Source of the DNA: Syntrophus gentianae
GTDB lineage: Bacteria; Desulfobacterota; Syntrophia; Syntrophales; Syntrophaceae
Length of the DNA stretch: 64,000 nt
Assembly (NCBI RefSeq): GCF_900109885.1
Contig: NZ_FOBS01000002.1
Coordinates: forward strand, 62,001 to 126,000
Direction: 5' to 3'
Position 1 is the first letter of the stretch, and each line of letters opens with the position of its first letter. The position numbers and the translations under genes were made by a program. The notes beneath the pieces are model-generated. The model did no database searches and had not been told where the DNA came from. It saw only the letters and a program-made list of their open reading frames with translations. Shown piece by piece: positions 38,732 to 46,892 of the stretch.

Positions 38732-39781
38732 TTACGGCATCTTTTTTTCTTCCCCAGATGGGGCGTTGTTCTCCGTCTTGTTTTTACGGGCTTCAATTTT
38801 CTTCTTCCGATGCTGGACAAAGGCATCCCGGATGGACAGGTAAGGATCGATGGCCGCTCCCTTGAGGGCCTCATAATCCCCGATTCTCAGGGAGGTATCG
38901 TTTACCGCATCATATCCCCGAACCGCCATGGGGGCATACCAGGGATTCAGGTAGGAGGCGGGATAAAGAAAATATCTGCCGGCGATATCGACCGTATCGC
39001 GAAGGCTGGAAGGTCCCAGGAATGGCCAGAGGATATAGAAGCCCGGCCCCACGCCGTAGACGCCCAGGGTTTGCCCCAGATCGACATTCTGTTTCGGAAT
39101 GTCCAGTTCTTCTTTAGACGAGGGATCCATAAGGCCCCCGATACCCCAGAGGGTATTCACGAAAAACCGGCCTGATTCCTTGGCGGCGCCATTAAAGTCC
39201 GCCTGCAGCAGGCAACTGAGGAAACGGAGCGGAAAGGCGAGGTTTGAAAAGAAATTCTGAACGCTGATCCGCGCCGGCTCGGGAACGACCTTGCCATAGG
39301 CCTGCGACACGGGCTTGAGCAGCCAGAAGTAGAACTTGTCATTGAAATGGTACATGGCCCGGTTAAAGGGCTCCAGGGGATCGGCGATGGTTGCCGGCGC
39401 CTCCTCCCCTTCCTCCGGCACATAATCGGATTCCAGTTCTTCATCCGAATCCTCTGCACCGGGCCCCTCCGTCTCCGGATTCGTCAAGGATTCTTCGGGG
39501 GTTGTGCCTTCCGGGACATCTTCACCCGACACGGCATCCTTGTCCGGGTCACCGGTTGAAGCATCAAGCTTTTTCGGAGTCTCGACACGTCCGAGGGTGG
39601 ACTTTGCCGCCTCTTCAGGGAATTCCTGCGATATTGGCTCAATCTGGGTTGAGCTTCCCGGCGTTTGGAACATAATTGGTGTCCCCCCTGAGGCCGCAGA
39701 GGAAGACGAGGCTTCAACGCAGGGGACACTGACTATAACAAGAAGAACAAGAAGAATGATCGCCGGACAGAGCTTTTTCAT
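38732..39781 (-). CDS. mlaA: MlaA (VacJ) family phospholipid-transport protein
   Basis: Outer-membrane component that removes misplaced phospholipids from the outer leaflet, 349 residues. The signal peptide (MKKLCPAIILLVLLVIVSV) is followed by a long acidic Ser/Pro/Glu-rich stretch (about residues 45-130) not found in E. coli MlaA. The conserved domain begins DPLEPFNRAMYHFNDKFYFW and includes ISVQNFFSNL, FVNTLWGIGGLMDPSSK and DLGQTLGVYGVGPGFYILWP. The only N-terminal cysteine, in SVPCVEA, is preceded by Pro and does not form a standard lipobox, so lipidation is uncertain. Confidence 0.94.
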   Translation of the reverse strand: MKKLCPAIILLVLLVIVSVPCVEASSSSAASGGTPIMFQTPGSSTQIEPISQEFPEEAAKSTLGRVETPKKLDASTGDPDKDAVSGEDVPEGTTPEESLTNPETEGPGAEDSDEELESDYVPEEGEEAPATIADPLEPFNRAMYHFNDKFYFWLLKPVSQAYGKVVPEPARISVQNFFSNLAFPLRFLSCLLQADFNGAAKESGRFFVNTLWGIGGLMDPSSKEELDIPKQNVDLGQTLGVYGVGPGFYILWPFLGPSSLRDTVDIAGRYFLYPASYLNPWYAPMAVRGYDAVNDTSLRIGDYEALKGAAIDPYLSIRDAFVQHRKKKIEARKNKTENNAPSGEEKKMP

Positions 39782-39809
39782 GGAAAGGACTCCCTTTCTT
39801 CTCTGGAGA

Positions 39810-40403
39810 CTATGTTTCTTTCACCTTTTTCCTCAGGGTCTGGAGCAGCTGTTCGGGGCTGTTTTTAGCCAGAATTTCATTGAATTGCGTGCGATAGTTC
39901 TGGATCAGACTGATATTCTCCACAACGACGTCATAGACTCTCCAGACGTTTCCTTTCCGGATCATTCGATAGGTGAACGGGATGGTCTTCGAAGAGGTGA
40001 CAATCCTCGTTTTCACCTCGGCCTGATTCTCAGAAATCATGTTTTCCCTGTCAAAGATGACTTCCTCGTTGGCATAGGCAAGAATTCGGTCTGCGTAAGT
40101 CTTCTCGAGCACCTGCCGGAAGAGATGGACGAACTCATCGCGCTGAGCGGCATTAAGATTATTCCAGTTTCTCGCCAAGGCACGTTTGGAGAGTTCCACC
40201 TCATCAAACATCTGAATGTAAATAGTCCGGAGTTTATCCTTTTTGCGCTCCTTGGCCGATGGCGATTTGAGCGCCGGATCTTTCAGTATCGCAAGAATCT
40301 TATCAACATGAACATGAACCGTGTCCATGGCCACACCGGCAAACACCCATGTCGGCGCCAACAGAAACAACCCCAATACGACACTACTTAGAAGTCTTTT
40401 CAT
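39810..40403 (-). CDS. mlaC: MlaC-like periplasmic phospholipid-binding protein
   Basis: Soluble shuttle between MlaA and the inner-membrane MlaFEBD complex, 197 residues. It has a signal peptide (MKRLLSSVVLGLFLLAPTWV, cleavage near VFA-G) and the Ttg2 domain with the segments ARNWNNLNAAQRDEFVHLF and NVWRVYDVVVENISLIQNYR. Its ATG overlaps the mlaD stop by 4 nt. Confidence 0.93.
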   Translation of the reverse strand: MKRLLSSVVLGLFLLAPTWVFAGVAMDTVHVHVDKILAILKDPALKSPSAKERKKDKLRTIYIQMFDEVELSKRALARNWNNLNAAQRDEFVHLFRQVLEKTYADRILAYANEEVIFDRENMISENQAEVKTRIVTSSKTIPFTYRMIRKGNVWRVYDVVVENISLIQNYRTQFNEILAKNSPEQLLQTLRKKVKET

Positions 40404-40888
40404 AATGAATCCTTTTCTTTTTTGTCGGCATCATCCTTCTTTTTAACCTCTCCAAAGGCATATTTGCCAATGAGGCTCTCGATATCCAATGCCGGCTGCG
40501 TTTCGGTAATCGTTCCTCCCGGACGAAGGAGATCTCCGCCTCCCCCTGGATCGATGCTGAGATACTTGTCGCCGATCAATCCTTCCGTTTTGATGGAGGC
40601 GATGGCATCATCATAGATTTTAATGTCTTTCTTGATTGTCATTTCCACAACGGCTTTCTGATCCTTCTGGTCGATGAAAAGTCTTTCCACCCGGCCGATT
40701 TCGATGCCCAGCATATCCACCGTGCTTCCCGCTCTCAAACCGGAAACCGAGGTAAATTGAGCCCGAAGCTTATAGGTATCTTCGCCGAAGAGGGATACAT
40801 GGCCGAGTTTCACGGTCATGTATCCGACCAGAATCAATCCGAAAACGATAAAGACACCTACCGTTGTTTCCATGGCATATTTTTTCAT
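40400..40888 (-). CDS. mlaD: MlaD-like MCE domain protein
   Basis: Inner-membrane-anchored periplasmic lipid-binding subunit, 162 residues. One N-terminal membrane helix (TTVGVFIVFGLILVGYMTV) precedes a single MCE domain with the hallmarks VSGLRAGSTVDMLGIEIGRV and EGLIGDKYLSIDPGG. The C-terminus is a short Lys/Asp-rich tail. It begins 4 nt after mlaF. Confidence 0.95.
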   Translation of the reverse strand: MKKYAMETTVGVFIVFGLILVGYMTVKLGHVSLFGEDTYKLRAQFTSVSGLRAGSTVDMLGIEIGRVERLFIDQKDQKAVVEMTIKKDIKIYDDAIASIKTEGLIGDKYLSIDPGGGGDLLRPGGTITETQPALDIESLIGKYAFGEVKKKDDADKKEKDSL

Positions 40889-40892
40889 GACT

Positions 40893-42137
40893 TCACTCCT
40901 GCGCTGCGCACTGTATGCGGCCGATTTCTTTCTGCTGGCTCCTTGCGGACTCGATGACGGACTCTACCTGTTCAAGCAGGTTGCCCTGGGCCTGTCCGGC
41001 AAGAACAATCATTTCGACGCACTCACCCAAGCCTAGCTTTCCACCGGCCTCAGCCTGAAGATCGCGAATGCCCTCCTTCTGGAAATCTTGAATGAAATCC
41101 ATCATAATGGCATCCGCTTCGGCCCGATCCGAATAGGGAAGCATGGTCACAAATTCCTGAGAATTGATCCGGGTGGAAAACCCTCCGATAGGACCAAAGT
41201 GTTTATCAATGACCCGTCCGGCGCTGTAGATCGCCTTCTGTGCCGCGTCGTACCCCAAATTGGTGGCGACGGCATCCAGTCCCTCCAAGGTAAAGATCAC
41301 AATGGTGAAACTCTCCCCCAGGGCGCTCCCTTTCAGGCTCGCATGATACTGGATCTTGAACTGCCGTTTGGAACGAAGCCCCGTCAGTTCCTGCTGCAAC
41401 CCCTCGAGGCTGCGGAGGACTTCATCCTTGAAGGGATGGTTGAAATCCTCGAGTTCCTCCACCGTTCCCTGAAAAACAATGGTCCGATTATAAAGGGCGA
41501 GAATGCGGTTGGAGATGAAGTACACATCGGGAATCTCATGGCTGACCAGGATCGCCGTAAAGCCGAATTTTCGCTGATACTGGGCGATCATGCTCAGGAT
41601 GGCATTTTTCCGCACGGGATCCTGCCCGGAAGTCGGTTCATCGAAAAGGACAATCTGGGGATCGATGACCAGGGCTCGCGCCAGGGCTGCCCGCTTCTGC
41701 ATGCCTCCGGAAAGTTCGGACGGGTACTTGAACATCGCTTCGCTAAGTTCCGTTTGCTCGATCCGTGCCATGACCCTGCGGTCGATTTCCGCTTTTTTCA
41801 GCTTCGTCGTTTCTCGAAGGGGCAGGGCAACATTGTCGTAGACAGTCATGGAATCGAAGAGCGCGTTGTCCTGAAACATGTAGCTCATCCGGCCCAGGGC
41901 GTCATACCGCTCCCTTTTGCTCATCCGGTCCAGGGATTGCCCTCGGAACAAAATGGTCCCTTCATCGGGTTGGAGCAATCCGATGATATGCTTGAGGAGC
42001 ACGCTCTTCCCCCCACCGCTCAAACCGATGATGGTCGTGACCTCGCCCTCGTAAATTTTCAGATTCACCTTTTCCAGGACGGTGAGAGAACCGAAGCGCT
42101 TCGTCACATCCCGGAATTCGATCAGCGGGTTATCCAT
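40893..42137 (-). CDS. mlaF: MlaF ABC ATPase with a C-terminal degenerate GGDEF-like domain
   Basis: ATPase of the phospholipid ABC transporter, 414 residues where MlaF is usually about 240-270. Residues 1-250 are a complete ABC domain: Walker A GLSGGGKS (38-45), signature LSGGMQKR (142-149), Walker B LFDEPTSG (164-171), switch His200. Residues about 275-395 form a second domain whose order of motifs resembles GGDEF domains: FTIVIFTLEGLDAVATNLGY aligns with the metal-binding strand and helix, and STRINSQEFVTMLPYSDRAEA aligns with the GGDEF loop (NSQEF at 325-329). The metal-binding Asp and the first two glycines are missing, so cyclase activity is unlikely. The reading frame is continuous. 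Confidence 0.92.
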   Translation of the reverse strand: MDNPLIEFRDVTKRFGSLTVLEKVNLKIYEGEVTTIIGLSGGGKSVLLKHIIGLLQPDEGTILFRGQSLDRMSKRERYDALGRMSYMFQDNALFDSMTVYDNVALPLRETTKLKKAEIDRRVMARIEQTELSEAMFKYPSELSGGMQKRAALARALVIDPQIVLFDEPTSGQDPVRKNAILSMIAQYQRKFGFTAILVSHEIPDVYFISNRILALYNRTIVFQGTVEELEDFNHPFKDEVLRSLEGLQQELTGLRSKRQFKIQYHASLKGSALGESFTIVIFTLEGLDAVATNLGYDAAQKAIYSAGRVIDKHFGPIGGFSTRINSQEFVTMLPYSDRAEADAIMMDFIQDFQKEGIRDLQAEAGGKLGLGECVEMIVLAGQAQGNLLEQVESVIESARSQQKEIGRIQCAAQE

Positions 42138-42145
42138 AACAGACC

Positions 42146-42994
42146 TCAGAGCAGAAGGGAAGTGACCACATAATCAGAAACCAGGATCAGCACACAGGAA
42201 AGGACCACGGCCGAGGTCGTGGCCAGACCGACGGCCTTTGCCCCGTGGCTCTCTTGTCGCATGTGGGCGAAATAGCCCTGGTAGCAGCAGACCGTGGCAA
42301 CGATGACCGCAAAGACAAGGGCCTTGATAAACCCGTCGGTGACATCCTTCAGCTCCACGCTGGACTGAACGCGATAGAAATAGGTCCCGGCATTGGCGCC
42401 CATGATCCAGACCCCGGAAACATAACTCCCCAGAATGCCGATCAAGTCGAAGAGGGTCGTCAGGATGGGAAAGCTGATGATGGCCGCGGCGATTCTCGGA
42501 CTGACGAGGTATCTCAACGGATCGATGTGCATGGTGTCGAGGGCGTCAATCTGTTCGGAGATGCGCTGAATCCCGATTTCCGCCGTAATGGCCGATCCGG
42601 CCCTGGCAGTGATCATGATGGCGGTGAGAACGGGTCCCAATTCCCGGATCAGCGACAGAGCGACGAGGGTGCCGAGGGCCCCTTCCGCGCCGACTTTGAC
42701 CAGGGCATGGTAGGATTGAAGGCCCAGAACCATGCCGGTAAAGAGACCAACGAGCATGATGATCATCGTGGATCTCGCCCCGATATAGTAAATCTGCGAA
42801 ATCACCTTCTCCAGCTGGCGGGGACGGAGAATCTTCCAAGAGGCCAGCAGCAGGAAAATTGCCGCTGCGCCGGTATGGTTTACCCAGTTGAGCACCGTTC
42901 TTCCGAGAAGGGAAAAGGGCAGAGAGAACAATCTGCCCGCCTGCCAGCGTTCCCCGTTTCCCAAAGAATCTTGAATATTTGCAGGAACCTTCAT
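42146..42994 (-). CDS. mlaE: MlaE family ABC transporter permease
   Basis: Inner-membrane permease of the phospholipid transporter, 282 residues from the ATG at 42992-42994. A TTG 21 codons upstream is an alternative; neither has a strong ribosome-binding site. The MlaE core is clear: ISQIYYIGARSTMIIMLVGL, ELGPVLTAIMITARAGSAIT with AEIGIQRISEQIDAL, and LVSPRIAAAIISFPILT, with five or six membrane spans. It is the first gene of the E-F-D-C-A operon; no MlaB (STAS) gene is present. Confidence 0.93.
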   Translation of the reverse strand: MKVPANIQDSLGNGERWQAGRLFSLPFSLLGRTVLNWVNHTGAAAIFLLLASWKILRPRQLEKVISQIYYIGARSTMIIMLVGLFTGMVLGLQSYHALVKVGAEGALGTLVALSLIRELGPVLTAIMITARAGSAITAEIGIQRISEQIDALDTMHIDPLRYLVSPRIAAAIISFPILTTLFDLIGILGSYVSGVWIMGANAGTYFYRVQSSVELKDVTDGFIKALVFAVIVATVCCYQGYFAHMRQESHGAKAVGLATTSAVVLSCVLILVSDYVVTSLLL

Positions 42995-43149
42995 AAATCG
43001 AGTCTCTATCCGGGAAGCATTTTCAAATTCTTTCCCTGTTCGGCATAAGCCCAGCAAATGATTAAGCGGTTTTTATTATCAGCTCCAGGTGTCGCAAGTC
43101 AAGAGAAGCTTCCTTACTTTTTACAGGATATCGCCAAAGTCGGCCATTT

Positions 43150-43223
43150 GATATCAAGCATAGCCGTACGTCTGTGTACGACTGCGTCGCCTCTGCCTTG
43201 CCGCCTTTATGGCATTCTTGATC
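43150..43223. repeat. Dispersed intergenic repeat, copy A
   Basis: A structured unit between the divergent mlaE and msrAB genes. Ends GATATCAAG and CTTGATC are inverted. The interior has GTACGTCTGTGTACGACTGC then GTCGCCTCTGCCTTGCCGCC. The block GCCTTGCCGCC, together with the neighbouring GTACGT-TGTGT and a terminal TTGAT, is shared with copy B at 46753-46876. The two copies differ by an insertion/deletion of several bases. Confidence 0.6.
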
Positions 43224-43351
43224 CAGAATTGGGATTACCGACCGTTCAATAAGCAGGCAGGCTGAAAATGCAATTTTCGTGCGCTCTTGATAAAAGGAAA
43301 ATCATCGCTAAATTTATCCATGAAAGACATCATCCGGAATGGAGAATGACC

Positions 43352-44443
43352 ATGAAAAAGGTTTTTCTTTTCATCGCGATCCTGGTTTTTGCCTTGGGGT
43401 GCGAAGGCAATGGATCTTTTCAGAAAGGGGTAAATAGAATGACGGAGCAGCAAGGACTCACCCAGGTTGCCACCTTCGCCGGCGGCTGTTTCTGGTGTGT
43501 GGAAAGCGATTTTAAAAAGGTTCCCGGCGTGGTCCAGGTGGTTTCCGGCTATACAGGGGGAACGGGAGAAAACCCGACCTATGAGAATTACAGCCAAAAA
43601 GGGCACGTCGAAGCCGTGCAGATCACCTTCGATCCCCGGAAGATCTCCTACGAAATGTTGCTGGACATCTTCTGGAGGCATATCGACCCCACGGACGGAG
43701 GTGGACAGTTCGTGGACCGCGGCCCCCATTACCGGAGCGCTGTATTCTATCATGATGAAGAACAACGGAAAGCGGCGGAAAAATCGAAACAGAAGCTTGA
43801 AAAGTCAGGAAAGTTCGACAAGCCGATCGTAACGCCATTGATTCCTTTCACAAAGTTCTACAAGGCGGAAGCCTATCATCAGGACTATGGCGCAAATAAT
43901 CCCCTGCACTACCAACTTTACCGTTCCGGATCCGGCCGGGACCGGTTTCGGGAAAAGGTCTGGGGAAAGGAAGCCGCCACCGTTCTCCCGGATCAAGACC
44001 GCGCCTATGGCAAGCCCGATGAGGCAACCTTGAAAAAGATTCTGACGCCCCTGCAGTACCGGGTCACGCAGCAGGAGGATACGGAGCCGCCTTTCCGCAA
44101 TGAATACTGGGACAACAAGAGAGAGGGGATCTATGTGGATGCGGTCTCCGGCGAACCCCTTTTCAGCTCCCGGGATAAATACGATTCCGGAACGGGATGG
44201 CCAAGTTTTACCAAGCCCCTGGAACCGGCCAACATCGTGGAAAGGGATGATTTCCGCCTCTTTTCCCGGCGCACGGAGATCCGCAGCCGGCATGGCGATT
44301 CCCATCTGGGGCATGTCTTCCACGATGGACCAAAGCCGACGGGTTTGCGCTACTGCATGAATTCCGCCGCCCTGCGCTTTATCCCCAAGGAGGATCTGGA
44401 GAAGGAAGGCTACGGCCGTTATGCCGGGATGTTTAAGCCATAA
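43352..44443 (+). CDS. msrAB: Peptide-methionine sulfoxide reductase MsrA/MsrB fusion, probable lipoprotein
   Basis: Repairs oxidised methionine in exported proteins, 363 residues from ATG 43352 with GGAGA 7 nt upstream. A short signal sequence ends FALGC (Cys17), a plausible though not perfect lipobox. MsrA follows with GGCFWC (Cys46 nucleophile) and [13 protein letters not shown]. MsrB is at the C-terminus with [22 protein letters not shown] and the catalytic RYCMNS. MsrB lacks the usual zinc cysteine pairs in the segments I can read. A membrane-anchored form fits periplasmic oxidative repair (inference). Confidence 0.94.
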   Translation: MKKVFLFIAILVFALGCEGNGSFQKGVNRMTEQQGLTQVATFAGGCFWCVESDFKKVPGVVQVVSGYTGGTGENPTYENYSQKGHVEAVQITFDPRKISYEMLLDIFWRHIDPTDGGGQFVDRGPHYRSAVFYHDEEQRKAAEKSKQKLEKSGKFDKPIVTPLIPFTKFYKAEAYHQDYGANNPLHYQLYRSGSGRDRFREKVWGKEAATVLPDQDRAYGKPDEATLKKILTPLQYRVTQQEDTEPPFRNEYWDNKREGIYVDAVSGEPLFSSRDKYDSGTGWPSFTKPLEPANIVERDDFRLFSRRTEIRSRHGDSHLGHVFHDGPKPTGLRYCMNSAALRFIPKEDLEKEGYGRYAGMFKP

Positions 44444-44493
44444 GTAAAGACCCAAAGGATTTCAATGCTCGCGGATCATCATGACAAGCGACA

Positions 44494-44535
44494 CCCTGAT
44501 TAATCCGTAAGGATTTTAGAAGTAAAAAATCAGGG
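44494..44535. repeat. Nested inverted repeat after msrAB
   Basis: CCCTGATT (44494-44501) pairs with AATCAGGG (44528-44535), and inside it AATCC-GTAA-GGATT forms a second hairpin (44502-44515). There is no T tract after it. It is about 50 nt after msrAB and 150 nt before the LamG gene, so it could be a 3' stabilising structure, part of a 5' leader, or a binding site. Confidence 0.6.
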
Positions 44536-44687
44536 AATGCCCGATTGAATAATGTTGTGTTATCTTGTAGATTTAATTTAGATATTGAAAGAAATAGATC
44601 GGCTTCTTTCATTGAGGCCGAGTTTAAAAATCACACCATTCAGACACTGACCGCACAACAACCCCCTGTGGGGAAAGGGAGGGAATT

Positions 44688-45494
44688 ATGAAAAAACTCA
44701 TTATACTTTTTTTCGCAACAGCCATTTTTTTGTTGTTTGCGCCGAGCGTAAACGCACTTTTAACGACGCCCTATGCCGTTGACGCCAATACCGTCGCCCT
44801 TTATCACCTCGACTCCGAGGTGGGAGGTGTGACCCCGGACAGCGTGGGCAATCATAACGGCGTCCTCAATGGAAACGCACAGATCACCAGCGCCGGCAAA
44901 TTCGGGGGAGGCCTTCTCCTGGACGGCAACGGAGACTACGTCCGCCTCGGCAACGTGCATCAGAATCCTCCAAGGGACTATTCGCAGGGGAGCGTCGAAG
45001 CATGGGTAAATCTAACCGCTGCCCCAGGATACATGGTCGTGCTGGGCTCCGGCACGGAATACGGGAGCTCTTGGGACAACGGATGGTTCCTTGGAAGGCA
45101 TCCGGGGTTCACGGGGTCCAGTCTGGGATTCATGATCTGGTCCAGCGGCTATTGGCGGGTTGCCAACAGTGGAATTACCCTGGAGAGTCTGGTGGGTGGA
45201 TGGCACCATATCGCGGGAACGTGGGGCGCGAAGGGCATCGAAGTGTGGGTGGATGGTGTTCTTATGGGGAACAATCCCGGCTGGACCGCACCGCCCGATG
45301 ACCCGAATTACCTGACCGCCCTCATCGGGACCGACTCCTGGACATGGGCCACTCCGGGAACACTTGATGAAGTCAGGATATCCGATATCCAGAGAGACTT
45401 CGCGGCCACAGCGGTTCCGCTTCCCGCCAGCCTGCTGTTCCTTGCTCCAGGGCTCGCCGCCATTGCCGGACTGAGGAAAAAGCTGAGGGCATAA
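44688..45494 (+). CDS. Secreted LamG-domain protein with VPLPA-CTERM sorting signal
   Basis: A 268-residue exported protein. GGGAGGG precedes the ATG. The signal peptide (MKKLIILFFATAIFLLFAPS, cleavage near VNA) is followed by a concanavalin-like LamG domain (VALYHLDSEVGG, GGGLLLDGNGDYVRLGN, WHHIAGTWGAKGIEVWVDG, GTLDEVRISDIQRDF). The C-terminus is AVPLPASLLFLAPGLAAIAG with RKKLRA, which fits the VPLPA/PEP-CTERM pattern: Pro-rich motif, hydrophobic helix, basic tail, the target of an exosortase. No exosortase gene lies in the window. Confidence 0.88.
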   Translation: MKKLIILFFATAIFLLFAPSVNALLTTPYAVDANTVALYHLDSEVGGVTPDSVGNHNGVLNGNAQITSAGKFGGGLLLDGNGDYVRLGNVHQNPPRDYSQGSVEAWVNLTAAPGYMVVLGSGTEYGSSWDNGWFLGRHPGFTGSSLGFMIWSSGYWRVANSGITLESLVGGWHHIAGTWGAKGIEVWVDGVLMGNNPGWTAPPDDPNYLTALIGTDSWTWATPGTLDEVRISDIQRDFAATAVPLPASLLFLAPGLAAIAGLRKKLRA

Positions 45495-45525
45495 ATACGA
45501 ACCATGTTCGTTCGCGTAATTCACG

Positions 45526-45557
45526 GGCAGGATCCTTTGACGGTCCTGCCTTTTTTA
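45526..45557 (+). terminator. Rho-independent terminator of the LamG gene
   Basis: GGCAGGA (45527-45533) pairs with TCCTGCC (45545-45551), an 11-nt loop, followed by six T. It is 33 nt after the stop codon of the LamG gene. Confidence 0.88.
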
Positions 45558-45778
45558 TGCTCTTCCAGCGAGATCGGCCTGCCTCTTGAGGGATGAAAGA
45601 ATTGACATTCCGGGACACATCTCCTATAGTTCCGCAAGCTCAGCGGTTTCTCCCGGGAATGCTTCCATCTCCTCGGGAAATTAAATCGTGAAATAGCATC
45701 AAAGAGCCGGTGGTTTTGTCCGTTTCCGTCAATCGCCTGGAGCAGGATTATTCCGCCGGTCATAAAACTGGAGTTTTT

Positions 45779-46753
45779 ATGCAGATTCAGGATGTTTTTT
45801 CCCATTATGGCCCGGAGCTGAAGCGCGTCGAAGAGGAAATGGAAAGTCATCTTCGTTCCGATGTGACCGTCATCCCCGAAATCGTCAACCATCTTCTGGG
45901 CAGCGGCGGCAAGCGCTTCCGTCCTCTGCTCGTCCTGACGACCGCCGATCTCTTCGGTTACCAGGGAAAGCGGTGCTATACGCTCTCTGCGGTCATCGAG
46001 TTCATCCATACGGCCAGCCTTTTCCACGACGATGTCATCGACAAGGCGGAAACCCGGCGAGGCAAGGTCTCGGCCAACAATATCTGGGGAAACGCCGCCA
46101 CGGTGCTGGTGGGGGATTATCTCTATTCGAAGGCCTACCAGCTCATGGCGGAAGACGGCAATCTGAAGATTGTGCAGCTCATTTCGAACACCTCCAATGT
46201 CATGTCAGAGGGAGAGGTCTTTCAGCTGATCAAATGCGGCGAGGTGAACCTTTCCGAAGAGGAATACCGGAAAATCATTGAAAAAAAGACATCCATCCTC
46301 ATCTCCGCGTCCTGCGCCCTGGGCGGTCATCTTGGCAACGCCGGAGCCGACCGGATTGAGGCCCTGAAGCAGTTCGGCCTGCGGCTGGGGTCGGCATTCC
46401 AGATCACAGACGATACCCTGGATTACGTTGCCCGCGAAGACGAATTCGGGAAGGCAATCGGCAAGGACCTCGGCGAAGGGAAGATGACTCTCCCCCTGAT
46501 CTACACCCTGAAACGCTGTACGCCGGACGAACGGGAATTCATCGAAGGCGCTTTGGCGTCAAGACAGACCCGGGAAATACCCGTAGAGGAAATTTTGACT
46601 CTGATTTCCCGCTACGGCGGTATCGCCGATGCCCTGCGTTCAGCCGAAATCCTGATTGAAGAGGGGAGGGCTTTTCTGGACGGAATGCCAGAAACACCGG
46701 CAAAAGAAGCCCTCCTGGCCATCTGCGACTATGTCCTGAAGCGGAATCTCTGA
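45779..46753 (+). CDS. ispB: Polyprenyl diphosphate synthase (octaprenyl type)
   Basis: Chain-elongating prenyltransferase supplying the side chain of menaquinone or ubiquinone, 324 residues. The start is ATG 45779 (MQIQDVFSHYGPELKR) with CTGGAG 6 nt upstream; the frame is open 23 codons further. Both aspartate-rich motifs are present: FHDDVID with RRG downstream, and FQITDDTLDY. GSGGKRFRPLL matches the isopentenyl-diphosphate-binding site. Product length cannot be assigned from sequence. Confidence 0.92.
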   Translation: MQIQDVFSHYGPELKRVEEEMESHLRSDVTVIPEIVNHLLGSGGKRFRPLLVLTTADLFGYQGKRCYTLSAVIEFIHTASLFHDDVIDKAETRRGKVSANNIWGNAATVLVGDYLYSKAYQLMAEDGNLKIVQLISNTSNVMSEGEVFQLIKCGEVNLSEEEYRKIIEKKTSILISASCALGGHLGNAGADRIEALKQFGLRLGSAFQITDDTLDYVAREDEFGKAIGKDLGEGKMTLPLIYTLKRCTPDEREFIEGALASRQTREIPVEEILTLISRYGGIADALRSAEILIEEGRAFLDGMPETPAKEALLAICDYVLKRNL

Positions 46754-46876
46754 TTCCAATTCCACATCAAAGCCAAAGCGCTGTCTTCGTTGGCTGCGTT
46801 ATCGGCTCCTCGACGTACGTATGTGTCGCCTCCTGCCTTGCCGCCGTGATGTCACCATTGATTGGTAAATTGGAAT
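46753..46876. repeat. Dispersed intergenic repeat, copy B
   Basis: A unit of about 124 bp between the converging ispB and nnr genes, bounded by a perfect 9-bp inverted repeat ATTCCAATT (46753-46761) and AATTGGAAT (46868-46876), extended by matching ATCAA/TTGAT. Inside are a hairpin AGCCAA...TTGGCT, a CGAC...GTCG element and the block CTGCCTTGCCGCC shared with copy A at 43150-43223. No open frame. It resembles a miniature palindromic element. Confidence 0.65.
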
Positions 46877-46892
46877 GTGATCCGGTCTGTCC

